Part shown: positions 31,301-45,300 of the stretch, piece after piece
How the letters are laid out: every line of letters starts with the position of its first letter
Position numbering within the stretch: position 1 is the first letter of the stretch
Assembly: GCA_036023115.1 (NCBI GenBank)
Contig: JAYKKT010000088.1
Span: 6,393,501 to 6,457,500 of the forward strand
Source of the DNA: Brasenia schreberi
Lineage: Eukaryota > Streptophyta > Magnoliopsida > Nymphaeales > Cabombaceae
Length of the DNA stretch: 64,000 nt
Reading direction: 5' to 3'
Translations under genes and position numbers: made by a program
Notes under the pieces: model-generated
Told to the model about the DNA's origin: nothing
What the model saw: the letters and a program-made list of their open reading frames with translations, nothing else
Database searches by the model: none

Positions 31301-32573
31301 TTTACCCACTATATCATATCATTTCGATTATAAAATATCGTATCTATGGTAAACATAATACATAATCAAATCCATCACCCTCACATTTAAGAAATGCATC
31401 GTTACATCAATCATCACCCAACCAACTAACAAATATGTCATTTGGTCCACTTTGATCAATCTCAATATTATTATATGTAGTATATCCAAAGTTTACTATA
31501 CGACAATAAACATTGTCACTTGATTTCTATGACATCATATATGTTAAGAATAATGCAATTAACATAACAAAAAATGCAGAGTAATGTACTTTGTATACGT
31601 CTAAAAATCTAATAGTGATGCGCCTAGGTTACAAATATTTTAAAAGAGAGCCTACATCGAGTGTGTTTTTACTTCTAGAGAGTTGTTCTTGAGATGTGTC
31701 TCTTTGGAAAGTCAAGCGTGTTTGAGGCACAACGACTTGTAAAGAGGTGGTCCGCCTCAGGCATACTCCTTGGTAAAGACATGCATGCCTAGGGCATGTC
31801 TCTTTCCTAATCGCCGACACCCACCTTACTTGAAACTAGACGAAAACTTGATATTTTTATCCGTTTTCATGCGATTGATTACTAAATTGATGAAAACTTT
31901 CAATAATATGTGTATTATAGTTGTAAGAATTAAATAAGATTAAAATAAGTAAAAAATAATGATAATATATCAAAAGTAATGAAAATAGATTGAATATCAT
32001 GATTGAAACTAAAACACACAAAGGTAGGAGGGAAACACTGTTGAGGGTTGTGTATAACTAGCGATAGGGCTCCAACGACTTCAGTGGTGGTGTAGAACCG
32101 ATGGTGGAACTGCTAGATTGAAGGGTCATGTAAAATAGGTGTGGATGAGAGAGAAACTAGAGGGATATTTTAGAGTTTTTTAGAAAAATGATTTATGTTT
32201 AATAAAAAGGATGTATGAATAAGAATTATGTTCTCAAATTCAAAAGATAAGTTATTGCTTTATCTATCCTAATAAAGAGCAATAGCTCAACTGACTTAGA
32301 GAGTTCCTAGCCACTAACTTGACTCAAAATTCATCTCACCACTGGTGGTAAGGCTAATAATATAAGACATGAACATGGTGCGTACTTGTGTTAGGAGTAC
32401 AAATATGTGGTTCTTGCATTATGCTCATGTCCATCAAAATTATTAAGAAAATCAGGCAGTATTCAGGATGATATATTTATGACATAACACTGCATGAACA
32501 TCACTCAAAACTCGAAAAACAACGCAAAAAGTCCCTACTCATGTTAGGAGTATGCATTGTGTTCATACAACCC

Positions 32574-34999
32574 TGTATACACCCAAAATTTAAAATATTT
32601 TCAAAACTCCTAAATTTCGAAAGTCAATTTAAAGCCTTTATGAACCTTTAAATTCAAAAACCCCAACTTTTAAAGTTTAAGTCTTTTAGGGAATATTTCA
32701 AAATAAAGGTTTTAAATTCAAGATTAAACAACCCACGGATTTCGAAACAAAGCAGATAAATAGGTAAGACCCAATCCAAGTCTAGATCGAGACCAAGTCA
32801 AAAAGCGAAGGGTGGGCCAAGCCTATTCGAATCAAACAAGATTGAAGCCTACCAGAAATAGATAAAGATCATGGATGGATTGAATTGGAATCATGGACTG
32901 AATCAAGCTTCGTTTCAAGGCAAGTTCAAATTCAAATGCAAAAGTTAGATGGGGTCGAGCTTATCAAATCAAATCAAGAGGAGTGCACCCACAGTGGGCT
33001 GAGATCATGATGGATGAAGGCAATCCAAATCAGATACATGTCCAGGGAAGATCATATCAAATGACATGGTTTGCAATCAAAGCATCACCAAGAGTTCCTC
33101 ATATGATCGAGCCAAGACAAGCCATGCTCACACCAACATGGTGCAACCGACCAAACAAAGAGGTACACCCACATGGATCAAGTCCAAGATCGATCCAAAA
33201 TCAAGAATATGGCTGGAAGGAACCAAGTCTATCAGGTAATATGAAGCAATTAAAGTAGCACCAAACGATCAAGCCAAGGTAGGCCAAGTTCATAGCACTG
33301 GCCGATCAAAAGGGGACACTTGGTGGAGCCTAGTCAAGGCCGACTGCACCTAGAGACCAGCCCATATGGGGCTGGTTCAATCCACCACAAAGAGGACCAT
33401 TCAAATGGGTCTCAAACCAGACATGGAGCTGATCCAAAACCCACCCCAAAGAAAGGGCTAGAACCAGCCCCCTGGCCTATAAATAGGGCCAAGGTGGGGG
33501 GGGGGGGAGTGAAGCATGCTTGCTTATCTTGATCTTGCTTGGGGAATTGAGGGTTAGCTAGGAGAGAGAAGGGTTGGTTTTGGGGCTGAGAAAGGAAGTG
33601 TTGCACAACCAAAATTGTGGGCTGCAAGAAGGTAAGAGAGGGTAGAAGAATGGGGTAGAAATAGGCTTGAGTGCAAGAGAGTTTGAAGCAAGAAGAAGAA
33701 GATAGTGGTCGGATTCCATTCTTTGCACCTCCAGCCAATTGTGCAAAATGTGTTAGTATTCTTCCAATTTCGATTCTAAACTCTTCTTCTCTATTCATTC
33801 AATTTGATATAGGGTTGTATTAATAGATCATTGTCTCCCCCCATGTTATAATAAGGCTTAGAGTTGCAGAATTTTCATTCCATTGTTGAATTATCACTCT
33901 CACACACACGCACTCTACATGTTTGATTATGCGATTCTACCCCAATATATTCTATAAACACTCTATACTCTCTACCACCTTTATGCTTAAGCTTATACAG
34001 ATAATTTCCATTCATTTCATTTCAGCACTTTAATTCGTGGAGTTGTGTTGTTGCAATTTCATTTCGGGTGAGTTTGCATCACGTATGTTCTTAAAAACCT
34101 GAAACTGAACTTTCGTATCTGTGCATACATTGTTTGCTATATTTTTAGTACTCGAATCCCTACTTCAATTACTTTGAAATTTTGTCCACACATTCTACAC
34201 ACATAAGCTCACTCTAAATAAAATTTTCAAAAATTTTAGGGTCGTGCAACTACGTAATTAAAAATAGACAAAATCGGGTTAATGCATGTCCATTGTCTGA
34301 ACATTCTATTTTCCTACAATAGAGCTTGGGTTTTCATCCCATAGCTCTATTTGTAGGCCTCCAAATTAGTTGAATTTTGATTCATTGGAAAGCTGACATT
34401 CATATCTTTCTAGCAATATCAAATTTATCAAATTTGAAACTCCGATCACCGAGATACAGACTCATATTTGAGTCTCTGTATTTCTATGACAGGACAGTTC
34501 TAGGAGCAGAGGTACTTCATTGATTTAATTCTACTTCAATACAACTCCGAATTAAGATCTATAAAGTGCTATAGATCCTCATATCACATGCTAAGTCCTG
34601 TAAAAATTTAGCAATTTTTAGAGGTCTGTAAGACATTGAGATTGATTCGGGAAATAAGGCCTGAAAATAAAACATTTTGTTTTTCAGGACTTGTTCATTT
34701 CAAAAGTTTTAAGTCAAAGTGCACTCATTCCTTCTTTGAAAAACACCAAATCTTCACGTGAATTGGAGTTTTTCACCTATAATTTTAAAATTTCTAAGCA
34801 CTTAGGCTGACTCTTGAGCATCGGTTCAAGAAGGCCTAAAGCGAAAAGAGTCCGCTTAGCCACAATCGCCAAAAAGTCGGATTTTATTAAAACTTTGCTA
34901 ATTTTTGCAAACTAGCTGGCACACTCGCGCATCGTGTAGATAAGAAATTATCATTTCAAGTCTCTACATAGGCTTGGAGTAAAAAATTTCGTATCTACA
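32574..34999 (+). mobile_element. Solo LTR of a Tat-type gypsy element (copy 2)
   Basis: It begins TGTATACACCCAAAATTT and ends TTTCGTATCTACA, 2,426 bp. It is flanked by a perfect AACCC duplication (32569-32573 and 35000-35004). A TATA-like GGCCTATAAATAGGGCC is near 33475-33491, followed by a G run (33496-33507). The region after 34180 (ATAAAATTTTCAAAAATTTT, GTGCAACTACGTAATTAAA, GAGCATCGGTTCAAGAAGG, ACTAGCTGGCACACTCGCGC) matches copies 1 and 3. No internal region remains. Confidence 0.9.
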
Positions 35000-35004
35000 A
35001 ACCC

Positions 35005-36640
35005 AAAGTGATATGAGAAGTGCTTGGGTTGACCTACTTATGACACGAACATAAAATGACATGATATGAACAACTAGAATGGTAGGATTCTCTGTGAGTA
35101 TAATACTTTGAGACTCTAGCTGTCCAATCACCCTTGAGATGACCAGACACTAAAATTGCCACTCTAGTTGGTGGTTTCAATAAAATCTAAATATGTGAAG
35201 GTATGTGTAGGTTGTGAAATATACTTTTGTGGCTCATGTTCTAACCAGCCACAATTGAATTTGCAGATTCTATAAATTTGTATGCAAACATAAGAACAAT
35301 ATCAGAAATCAAAATCATTTTATTTTGCAGAGAAAATTTCAATCTAGTAAGGATATTTAGTTAATTCGATAATGAAACAATAAGTTACACAAGTCTAAGG
35401 GTGAATTATAGTCTTACAGGTTGCCATACCCAATTAAGCTGCATCCCATCGAGTGGGTTTGTATATGTAAGCCGTTGTGATGAGCCTCCGAACCATCGAC
35501 ACACACAGTTCTCCCCTGTTTATGACAATGACCTCCTCTTTCCCTTACTCCTTGCAATGCAAGTTTTTATGGCATCTATCTATCCATTCCCATGGCCTAT
35601 GACCACTTTCCATGAAACTAGACCTAGCAATGGGGCCTATTACATTGAAGAGGAATGAAGCCATATAGAGGACCTGACCAACCCTAACAAAGGGGAGGAG
35701 GCTCAAAGTGCAAGGATACTATCATAAGTATTACCTCTGATAGGGTAGGTCCGACTAACTAATGTAGGGGCTAGAAGACCAATTGAACCATGGAGAGATG
35801 GATGAAGAAATGGAGGAGATACGCCATTTGAGCAAAAAAAAATATGAAATTGATGGACGTATGTTTAAAGAGAGAAATGTTGGATTTAATGTTAATTATG
35901 GTTGAGTTAATTAAACTCGTGTATATTAATAATATTTAATTTACATTTAGAATCCTTAAATATTCAATTGATGCATAATTGATATATATGAAAGTCTTAA
36001 AGTATAAAAAGTCATATGTGAGGGATTTGTGTATGAGAAAATCAAGAGAAAATAAAGTTTAGTTTCATATTGAATAATGAAACAAACTCATATGTTCTTT
36101 TATATAGTTGGTAGCTCATGAATCTTGGTTTAAAGAGGTTAGTGAAGACATGTTATATTACACATGTGCCAGCCTTTACTGGGTTGGGTTTGGGTTTGTC
36201 TTTCATCTTCGGTTTATCTTTTTACACAAAAAACTTTTGATCTAACGGTTAAAAGTGTGTTTATACAGGAACGGTTACGAGACAAAGAGGTGTGTCGTTT
36301 GGATTATATCCATGATATGTGATCCATCACACAACCTATAAATAAGGGATTAGGACTCCTTAACTCAAGCGTGATCGAGGTCGACTCTAAACAAGGTACG
36401 TTGTTTTCAGTTGTATATGTTTTATCATGAGAAAAAAGCACATGTACTTATACATACTTGGTAGTGGACATTGATTTCTCAAGTATACAAGGGCAACTCG
36501 CACATAAATAAGTTCTCCTAATTTTTGTTTGCTTGTGGTTTCCTGTATGATTGTTTATGACTTACTTTGAATTGTGGTTGTTTATGACTTACTTTGAATT
36601 TCTAGTGTTTATTCCAACAAGAAACATCTCAGTCACTTCC
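35005..36640. other. Intergenic DNA before the LRR pseudogene
   Basis: No gene supported; AT-rich. A TATA-like CCTATAAATAAGGGATTAGG at 36338-36357 could be a promoter remnant for the LRR gene. Confidence 0.4.
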
Positions 36641-37320
36641 AGCACATGGTTACATGGAACTGGAGAAACCACTCTAATGCTTGTTGTGGAATCGCCTCAT
36701 TCTATGAGGGCGACTTATCTGCCCTTGGTCCTTATCAACCACAGGAGCACTACAATGAACCATTCATCCCAATTCCCTCTGGAGTCTTCGACGACTATGG
36801 TGATGACAATATCGAGGAGCTCCCTGATTTCGTGAATAGCCGTGCTTTCAAAGCAAGTCCTCTTCTACTTACTCTCGAGAAGAGGATCAAAGTAGCAACT
36901 TGCAATAGTGAACGTGCCCCGCCTCCCTCGGGGCGGTAAGGTCGCCCTGCCCATCGAGCCTAGTCCAACCTCCCAGCATAGAGCCAACTTAGCTTCAAGT
37001 CGCGAGGCAGCCTATAGTAGTCTGGGCCCCTTCCATCTTCCATCGGCAAGCACATTAAACATCGGATTCCTGAAGAGGCTCTACACGTTGGACTTAGTCA
37101 ATTGCAAAAGCTTAAGAAGATTGTCGAGCTCTCCTGGTCACATGGAAACGCTGAGTCGTCTTGGCACTAAGGAAGTGGCACCAAGGACCTTCCGTAATCG
37201 ATCTAATTTCTTCATGGGCTGTACACGCGAAAGTTAAGCTGTTGTTTGAACCTAAGAAGGTTAATCGTTTCGCTTGGTCGCATGAAAGGGTTGAATAACC
37301 TTGACCTTTCTCATTGTGGA
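36640..37320 (+). pseudogene. LRR (NBS-LRR-type) gene remnant, first part
   Basis: Plus-strand pieces: an open stretch at 36646-36939 that I do not recognise (MVTWNWRNHSNACCGIASFY ... IPIPSGVFDDYGDDNIEELP), then leucine-rich repeats. At 37060-37140 is FLKRLYTLDLVNCKSLRRLS with SSPGHMETLSRL. Near 37210-37320 is FLHGLYTRKLSCCLNLRRLI, with SLGRMKGLNNLDLSHCGASK reading on in another frame. The L..L..L.L..C..L..LP..LG.M..L..LDL pattern is typical of plant NBS-LRR disease-resistance receptors. No NB-ARC or TIR part is visible and the frame is broken. Confidence 0.65.
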
Positions 37321-37998
37321 GCTTCCAAAGTCCATCGGATTTTTTCTTGGGCTTCTCCCCTTCAACTTAAGGTGGTGCAAGAAGAAGGTGTTGGATGAAA
37401 CCGTAGGATAATATGCAACAAGTAGGAGTATCATGCTGATATCAATCAAAACCGTAGATTTAAAGAAATCCATAAACAAACCAAATAATGGTGAAGTAAA
37501 GTATAACGAAATCAGTAAGTTATTTATTTGACAGGTTGTCTTCATGGATTTATCTTACCACTGAATACACATGAGTATCAACATCTTTCTCTCAAAATAA
37601 AATGATCATCACAGCAAGAGCATGTATCTTGATTCAAGCCACCTTCGACAATTCTTAGAGAGTGCATAGAGAGTTTTCGTAAACTATTCAGATTAGGGAG
37701 TCTTAATCAAGTTTTATAATAAAACTATGGATATTGGATCCGCTCTCTAAGGGACATACTTCCTTGAATACATTATGTAACCGCTCCATGTCCTTTTGTA
37801 AAGGGGTCCATTTGATTGTTGAATCAAAACTTTTTTCGGTAAAAAATCCCGAAGAAAATTCTCGACCTCGGTCCAACAAGTGCATGTGTGATCAGTCATG
37901 TCCTTCCCAAGTTCTTTGAAGTAAGGTTAATGAGTTACCATCTATATTAAAGAATATATGGGATTCCTCCGATCATAAATATGGCACTAAAGAACATT

Positions 37999-38029
<31 letters not shown>

Positions 38030-38159
38030 GTCCTTCACTCACGTGAACTTTTATCTTTATCTGAGATATATCAAATAAATATTTAAAGATACTTAATATT
38101 AATTAAATACAATTAATATCCCATAAACTTAATTAGATCTAATCATCGTTAATTAACCG
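37321..38159. other. Unassigned DNA between LRR pieces
   Basis: No gene. (CA)n(TA)n microsatellite at 37998-38030. LRR text is interrupted here, so this is either a former intron or an old insertion. Confidence 0.45.
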
Positions 38160-38611
38160 AAGTCCATCAAAAGGTTTCCACGTTCTCTTGGTGACATGAA
38201 AGCGCTAAGTGAACTTGACCTTGAGGAAAGTGGCATCGAGGAGCTTCCAGAGTCCTCAGGTTTCTTCATGAGCTGCGCATGTCTAACTTAGGAGTTTGCA
38301 ACAACCTAAGAAGGTTGCCGGATTCTCTTGATCACGTAAAAGGGTTAAGTCAACTTAACCTTTTTGGAAGTGGCATAGCATAGCTTCTAGAGTTCATCGA
38401 ATTTCTCCATGGACTACGTTGGACGTACACATTTGCATTTACCTAGGAAGGTTGATGGCTTCTCTTGGTGGCATGAAAGTTTTGAGAGAACTGGACCTTT
38501 GTGACAGCGGCATTGAGGAGCTTCTGGAGTCCATTGGATTCCTCCATCGGCTGCACACGTTGGAGTTAAAGGGTGCATCAACTAAGAAGGTTGTCGGATT
38601 CCATTAGTTCT
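38160..38611 (+). pseudogene. LRR gene remnant, second part, cut by the Tat element
   Basis: Repeats continue: RFPRSLGDMKALSELDLEES with GIEELPESS near 38175-38260, then LGVCNNLRRLPDSLDHVKGL, then MASLGGMKVLRELDLCDSGI, EELLESIGFLHRLHTLELKG at 38455-38575. Frame shifts join the pieces. The text stops exactly where the Tat LTR begins (38612). No LRR sequence is seen beyond the right LTR, so the continuation was lost. Confidence 0.75.
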
Positions 38612-41015
38612 TGTAAACACCAAGTTCAAAATGAGGGGTACTTCAAGCCCCACAAAAAAAAATTGAACTTTGAAAAATTCAAAAAATAACCATTTTACCC
38701 TCATGACTGTATTAGCGAAATTTCACCGTTTCAAGCATGATTTCTTTAAAGAAGGGGTTGTAGAAGTCAAAATAAAGTATTTGATATCAAAATAAGTTAC
38801 TACCTATAAAACCTTTGTAAAATTATTGTTTTACCCCTACAAAAACTTTTTAATTAAAAGGAAAAAAAATAGAACAAACATCCTTAAAGCAAGGAGGAAG
38901 AAAGGAACAAGACCTCAGAATCTTAGAAGACTTAGGATCGGAGATGGTTCAAGTCCAATTGAAAAGTACCAAGTGGGAAGTCCGAAATATCTTGACCAAG
39001 GAATATCCTACACACAGTGACCCAACATCCATCAAAAGGTTATAGAAAGGTTAAAAAGATAAACTCACGGAGTAGGAAAAGGTAAAAGTACCAAGAGTGT
39101 CACCGTCAGCCACCACGCGCCTCGTACATCACCAGCTCAAACAAGCCCCATACGATGTTCATCTCCGAAGCACCCCTCGTGTTGTGCCCAACTCCCACGT
39201 GACCTGCATGATACCCAACTCCCATGCATCGGCGTGCGCCATTGTGTCCCACATGTCCTCTAGCTTGTTTGACCCTCTTCCCACATGCCACACGAGCCCC
39301 ATATAGATGTCTCAAGCAGTTGTGCAACAATATTGATCTTCTAGTGGATTGGATTTAGATTAAAATTGGGCCTAATAACCTAGAGAAGATCTAGTTTAGT
39401 TTAGTGCCTATAAAAGAGGAGAGAGAGACCCAACCAAGAAGGAGGAATCCAAAAAAGGGGATCCCAAGGGAGAGAGACCCAGTCAAGGGGGCCCATGGAG
39501 GGAGAATCATCCAAGAGAAACAAGAAAAGGAAAGAGACAGAGAAAGAGAGAAGGCTTTAACCCACCTCTATCCCTTTTCACTTCATCCCATTCTTATTGT
39601 AAGTTGGGGTTCTTGCCTCAAATCATTGTATTTGAAGAGTAAAACCAATTTTCGTGGAACATTATTGAAAGGGAGGATTGCCCAAGTCGAGATCCATGAA
39701 GGGGTAGACTATAGGTGAGAAGAATTCATTAAACTCTATAAATTTCTATTGATTCTTTTCCAATATATTTATATTTTATACTCCCTCTTCTCATTCTATG
39801 CTTATAGGCTATATCATCTCTTCTCCCATTTCTTTGGTGAATTAATTGTCTCTAACTCAACTCAAGAAGCTATAAGAGGGATGTAGTTGTCTGATTACAT
39901 CCGATGACATAAGTATGTAATCACTCTTATGGTAGATTAATCACCCACAAGTTTATGTTGGAGAGGGCATTGAGCTATGATCACAGATATTTTCTAAGTG
40001 AGCAACCCTCTTAGAGAGATGCCTTGAGGATATCTATGTGGATGAGTTTCTCCTTGAATTAACATAAGTCCTTAATAAAATTCTTTGAATGATCACTCAA
40101 TCAATAACTTTCTAATTGGATGCATCATTATCTTTTATAAGAAACTTTTTATAAATTTGAGCATCTTGCATAAACCAACTATGTCATCACATTTTTCTTG
40201 AATCCACTTTCAAGTAAAATGTTGTCAATTTTTTTTTAAGTCACATACATAGAAAAAATGTCTACTAAAATTTTTATGAATTTTGGATGTGTATAAGGTT
40301 CATAAAAAAAAAGCATCAAAGATCATACTCAACCTAGACCACACCTACTGTGACAAATGCCCTGCAACCCTTATTCAATAAATCTAATATAACTTGTTCT
40401 GTAGGTACCTAAATCCCTCAAGGATGATGTCATAAAAATCTAACATCTGTAGCTTTCCAAAATGATAAATTTCACGAAAATAAGAGACCTACACACAGAT
40501 CTACAAGCATTTTATTGAGACCCTGAGTTTGAGTCACATACACTGTCCAAATTTAAGAATAGTATTGAATTAAAAACTTTTCTCTATTTGATCACCAACA
40601 AATAAAAAAATATAAACAAAAATTATCAATAAAACCTCATACCCAAGACTTTCTAGGATAAATTTTTCAAGATTTGTGGATCCAAAAAAAAAGTATTGTG
40701 ATAAAATGAGAACTTTCACTCTGAATCGATTTTGTTTCACATAACTGAACCCAATATTGCTAAGTGAAACCAATGTGGTTTTAGAAAAGGCTTGTTCGAA
40801 TCAAAATTATTTTGAAAACTTCGGACTATAAAATAACTCTCCCTATGTATATCTAGGTTGACCCTTACGCACCAGTTTAAGAAGGCATACGTCAATAAAA
40901 GCCTACTTTCCCACATTCATGTAAGAAGTCAAAGTCATACTCAAACCTTTGCAAGTTTAAGGTGTTTTATAGGCAAAGTTTTAAGTCCGTATAAGACCGG
41001 AAAAAAATTAACAAA
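38612..41015 (+). repeat. Left LTR of the Tat element
   Basis: Starts TGTAAACACCAAGTTC; TATA-like CCTATAAAAGAGGAGAG near 39407; the 3' part has GACCCTTACGCACCAGTTTA. The exact end is uncertain because the terminal CA is not clear. Confidence 0.75.
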
Positions 41016-41539
41016 AAAAATTGACACATTTGGTGGGACCTAAGTCTTAGAGGAGTCGTTTCAATCCCATTGAGTTCTTTCAAAACAAGTCGATTTCTGA
41101 ACCTTGTTATATACTCTTTTCAAAACTTATTTGTAGTTCTAAAAATCTCTAAGTATAGGTTCAAAACTTTCAAGCATACATCATGTCGAGTTCGAAAGGT
41201 TCATCCAGCGATGTGTCTAGTAAGGCCTCTTCAAGTTATACAAGTTAGTTTTCAAAAGCAACTCAAAAGTCCCTCAAATCATTATCTTAAACCTAGGATG
41301 ATAAGATTACCTCTCTAAAAAGAGAGTTGAGAGAATTAAGAATTAAAAGAGAGATTGTTGTCTTAAGCCAAGAGGTCGACCCAATCGAGTCATGTTATTA
41401 CATGAAAAACAACCTCGGGTTCGTAGGTAGACAAACTATGTTCAGATAACCAAACCGACCTCCAAATTCGAGGAAGAGGAGTCAAACATTGAGTCCTTTA
41501 CCCTAAAATATAAGAGGATGATACCAATTGTTAAAAGGT

Positions 41540-43340
41540 CAATCAAAAGAAAAGATTGTATACTCACAATGGGATTTTTTACCATTCGATTATCAAACTG
41601 ATACTGAGGATAAAATGCCAAGCTTTCACTTATACGATGACAATGTAGATCCTAGATCCCATTTGCAACTTTTTCTAGAAAGACCTATAAAAAAAGAGAG
41701 ATCCATCCAAATGGGTCAATTGGTTCCCACACTCCCTTAAGGGAAATGCGTCAAAGTGGTCGACCTCATATGACTTAAGTCAATTTATCACATTTGAAGA
41801 GCTTGCCAATTGCTTCATTCAAATATTCTTACACAATGTTGAGATTACCTCGACTCTCAACTCTTTGAGAGACGCTAAGCAAGGTCACAATGAAGATTCC
41901 CATACCTTCGTTGTGATTTTAGAAAATTTTAAAATTGATTTGAAAGGCCTTCTATCTCTTCGTGAAATTAGAACATTTGAAAAGCTTATTAAAAAGTCGT
42001 ATCTTTTGAATCAAACTTGAAAAGGGGGTGTACGATGACCTTTTGAAAGCTAAGAGCCTCTCTTCAAGACCGAAGCCCGCGGTGTATGGATCATCTACCC
42101 TAGATGGAGGAGTGAAGTCTCAAAAGATAGCAAGCATTGGGTTGAGCCTTCCCCATCCAACCCCAATAAACCTTCTTTTTCCAAGTCTAAACTGTTCAAT
42201 CCTAGAGTCCAAAAAAGTTGGAAGAAATATGAAAGAACAAAAGGAGATTCCACACATCTAGGATAACCACTTATGGATATCCTATATATTTTTTTGTTCC
42301 AACGATTGTTGAACTTACTATCGGTTCCTGAAGGGGCAACCCCTAAGGGGCATTTTCTCAATGAGTTTTGTAAGTATCATAGGCTAAAGAGTCATGATAC
42401 AAATAATTGCTTCTCTTTGAAAATAAAATATAGGACTTGATTGAGCAAGACAATTTCCACATCTCCGATGAGCCAAAGCATTCTCAAAATATTTTCAAGG
42501 AGCCTTTCCCCAAACATGCAATCATTAATGAAAGTTCAAAAGAGATACATTTTTTTCTTAAGAATTTTCATGAAATAGTAGTTCATGCTTGTTGTGATCA
42601 TGCATTATATAGGAGTTACTCTACTTGCTACACACTATATGGTTCTCCTGAAATCTTAAAAAGGCCAAGCAAGTAGTGATCTGGGGAGCGCTTACTGTCC
42701 CAGTCCCAGTTAGAGCCTTAATAGTCATTCGTGGTGAGCCAAAGTCTCTGCACCAACATACAACACAATTAGGACTGAGCCATAGAGAAAGTGTCGAAGA
42801 GGTTACTAGGTTCAGAAGGATCTATAAAACCCTTCACTTGAGGAATGAATTAAGCAAGAAGTAGTCGTTGTATCTGATCCTAAAAAAGCGTGCATCATTC
42901 TTTAATCATTCAATGGTGTTGATAAGGGTAACGATGTTGCATTGCCTCCATATGATCTGTCAAAACTTTCAATCAATATGTCTATTTTATAGTTGATCAA
43001 AGTCTCGCCTAAACATAAACAAGTATTTGATGAAGACAAGTTGAGTAGTCCAATAACAACTACAACCATGGTATATAGAGGTGATTTTGAATCATCATTA
43101 TCTGGAGAAATGCTTGGTCGATGGTAGAGGGGTCTAAACATTCTTGCCTTGCATATAGCCCTCAAAGTTGGAGTTCCATTGCTCGAACCAAGTGCAATTG
43201 TCAACACAGGGTATGATAACAATTCCTCCAATTCCCTTCGATCAATTGAACTTTTCATGGAAATTGGCCCAATTCAATGTGTAGAGTTGTTTCGTGTCTT
43301 AGACATCAACCCTCATTATAATTGCTAGTAAGGCCTTACA
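41540..43340 (+). pseudogene. Tat gag and protease region
   Basis: gag is recognisable at 41600-41720 (MPSFHLYDDNVDPRSHLQLF) and nearby frames. The protease/linker region is near 43100-43340, with LNILALHIALKVGVPLLEPS, IVNTGYDNNSSNSL and FRVLDINPHYN, a layout typical of Tat polyproteins. The coding sequence is spread over several frames with stops. Confidence 0.65.
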
Positions 43341-44559
43341 CTCCCTCAAGGTTGTCCCCTCAATCTTTCATTAACGTGCCAAGATCCCTTGGGAAGACAA
43401 GGTCACAGTAGTGTTTGGAGAGAATAATTCAAACCTCAAAGGAGTCCAAAAACTCACCTAGCATTACGAGTAAACCATGTCAAAAGCCAATTTACAAGAA
43501 AGGGAAAATCATCATAGAGTTGATCCCTAGCGAGTCGTCCCCTACCTCAAACATTCACATCCTATACCACTCCCAAAGACCTAGGATGTATGGCACATCC
43601 CATTCCATAGACGATAGCATGTTTTAAAAACATTATCTCTATCTCAAGTTTTTCAAACTTGAAAAGCCTTGAAACATGATAGTAAACATGGGATATACAC
43701 CTTACCAAGGTGTAGGAGTCGAGGGCCGAGGGAGTTTGGAACCCTTTGTTCCATCCCCAAACCAAGGTCGACATGGGGTTAGACTTTAACACATCAGAAC
43801 TTCCTGAAACCCCACCCAAAAGCATTTGAGTTTATAGCCTAGGATCCAGTAAAACCAAAAACTATGATTTAGACCTCTTCTTCGGAACCTAACTCGTAGT
43901 GTTTTCTTTATAGGCTTCATGAAAAATACCTCTTTCTTTATAAAAAATCTGAAAAAAATATATGTTTTGAAACACCAAAAATTTAAAAAATCTTCAAAAA
44001 TAAAAACAATGAAAAACCTTAGAAAATATGAAAACAATGCAAAATTCAAAAATCTCCCAAAGAAAGTGTTTTACGTTTCTTCTTCGAAAGTTTGTCTTCA
44101 AAATACCAAAATATTGAAAAATGAAAATTTCAAAAACCCAAATTTTTTTGCAAAAAAGGGTTTTCAAAATCATATGCCATCCCAAAATATAATTTTGCCA
44201 AAACCTTTGTACATTCTCAACCCAAAGTCATGCTCTTATGAGGGATCATCATTTTCTCTTTCAAAAAATCTTTCCTAAAAGGAAAATGATTTAAGGTAAA
44301 ACAGAGAAAGGAGGAAGATATCCTCATGAAGGAAGATGATCAAACTGCTAAGCACCCCAACTTCCATAAAATTTTTGACTTTGAAAAGCTTTCAAATTTC
44401 ATAGGAGGAGACTTTTTTGAAGTCAACCTAGGAACCGAGTTTAACCCTAAGTATATCAAAATAGGAACTTGCTTACACGAACTTGAAAGAGCGTCCTTCA
44501 TAGAATTCCTTAAATCATACATTATTGTGTTCGCATGGACTAGGATATGCTCAGATTAG

Positions 44560-45300
44560 ACCCTAAAGTTGTGGAGCATCGCCTACATTTAGAGCCTAAT
44601 GTTAAGTCTATAAAGCAAAAACTTTAAAAAATTCATCCTGATATCCACTTCCAAGTTAAAAAGGCTAATTTTATAAAACCCATTGCTTGTTGTGATTGGC
44701 TTTCAAACATAGTTGTTGTTCTAAAGTCAAATGAAAAAATCAAGATTTGCATTGATTTCATAAACTTGAACAAAACCACTCAAAAGATAATTTTCCTTTG
44801 ACTAATATTGATTTGATTGTTAATAGCATAACTAATCATAAAATGATGGTTATTCAGGTTACAATCAAATAAAATTGTTTTTAAAAGATCAACACAAAAC
44901 CACTTTTACCACATCATGGGCACATAACCGTCATGCCCTTTGGCTTAAAAAAGTGTTGGTGCCACTTACCATAGAGCCATGATGACTATTTTTCATGACC
45001 AAATTCATAAGCTTTTGGAACTATATATAGATGATCTTTTGGTGAAATAAAAAACCCGTTCTGCTCATATAAAATCTTTTTAAAAAGTTTTTGAAAGACT
45101 TATATTTTATAATGTGAAACTAAACCCTCAAAAGTATGTACTCGGAATGAAATCGAAAAAAACTTTTAGGGTTTATGGTTAGTCAAAGGAGTATAGAGGT
45201 CAACCCCTCTAAGTATCGAGTCATTATAGACATGCCCCCACCTTCCAACCTATCTCAAATTAAGAGTCTCTAGAGTTATCTCCAAGCTATTAGATTATTC
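44560..45300 (+). pseudogene. Tat reverse transcriptase region
   Basis: Broken plus-strand text includes EHRLHLEPNVKSIKQKL, VKKANFIKPIACCDWLSNIV, KICIDFINLNKT, then VMPFGLK-like and LYIDDLLVK-like motifs near 44930-45050. The order and motifs are those of gypsy RT; the frame changes repeatedly, so no enzyme could be made. Confidence 0.75.

Larger units (their letters stand above)
27240..32240 (-). mobile_element. Mutator-like element (MULE) with OTU-like module, decayed
   Basis: The left end (GGATATTGCTATTCATACAC, CTCATCATGC, TTTTAAAAAATACCC) is related to the reverse complement of the right end (GAACATAATTCTTATTCATA, CATCCTTTTT, CTAAAAAACTCTAAAATATC). Flanks CAATTCTAAAAG and CAAATTCAAAAG look like a degraded 9-12 bp duplication. 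The minus strand carries MULE coding remnants (31300-28930). The plus-strand left half (27,600-28,330) has broken coding-like text that I could not assign. Internal sequence at 31,650-31,830 has short repeats related to AAGAGACATGCC/GGCATGTCTCTT. Confidence 0.65.
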
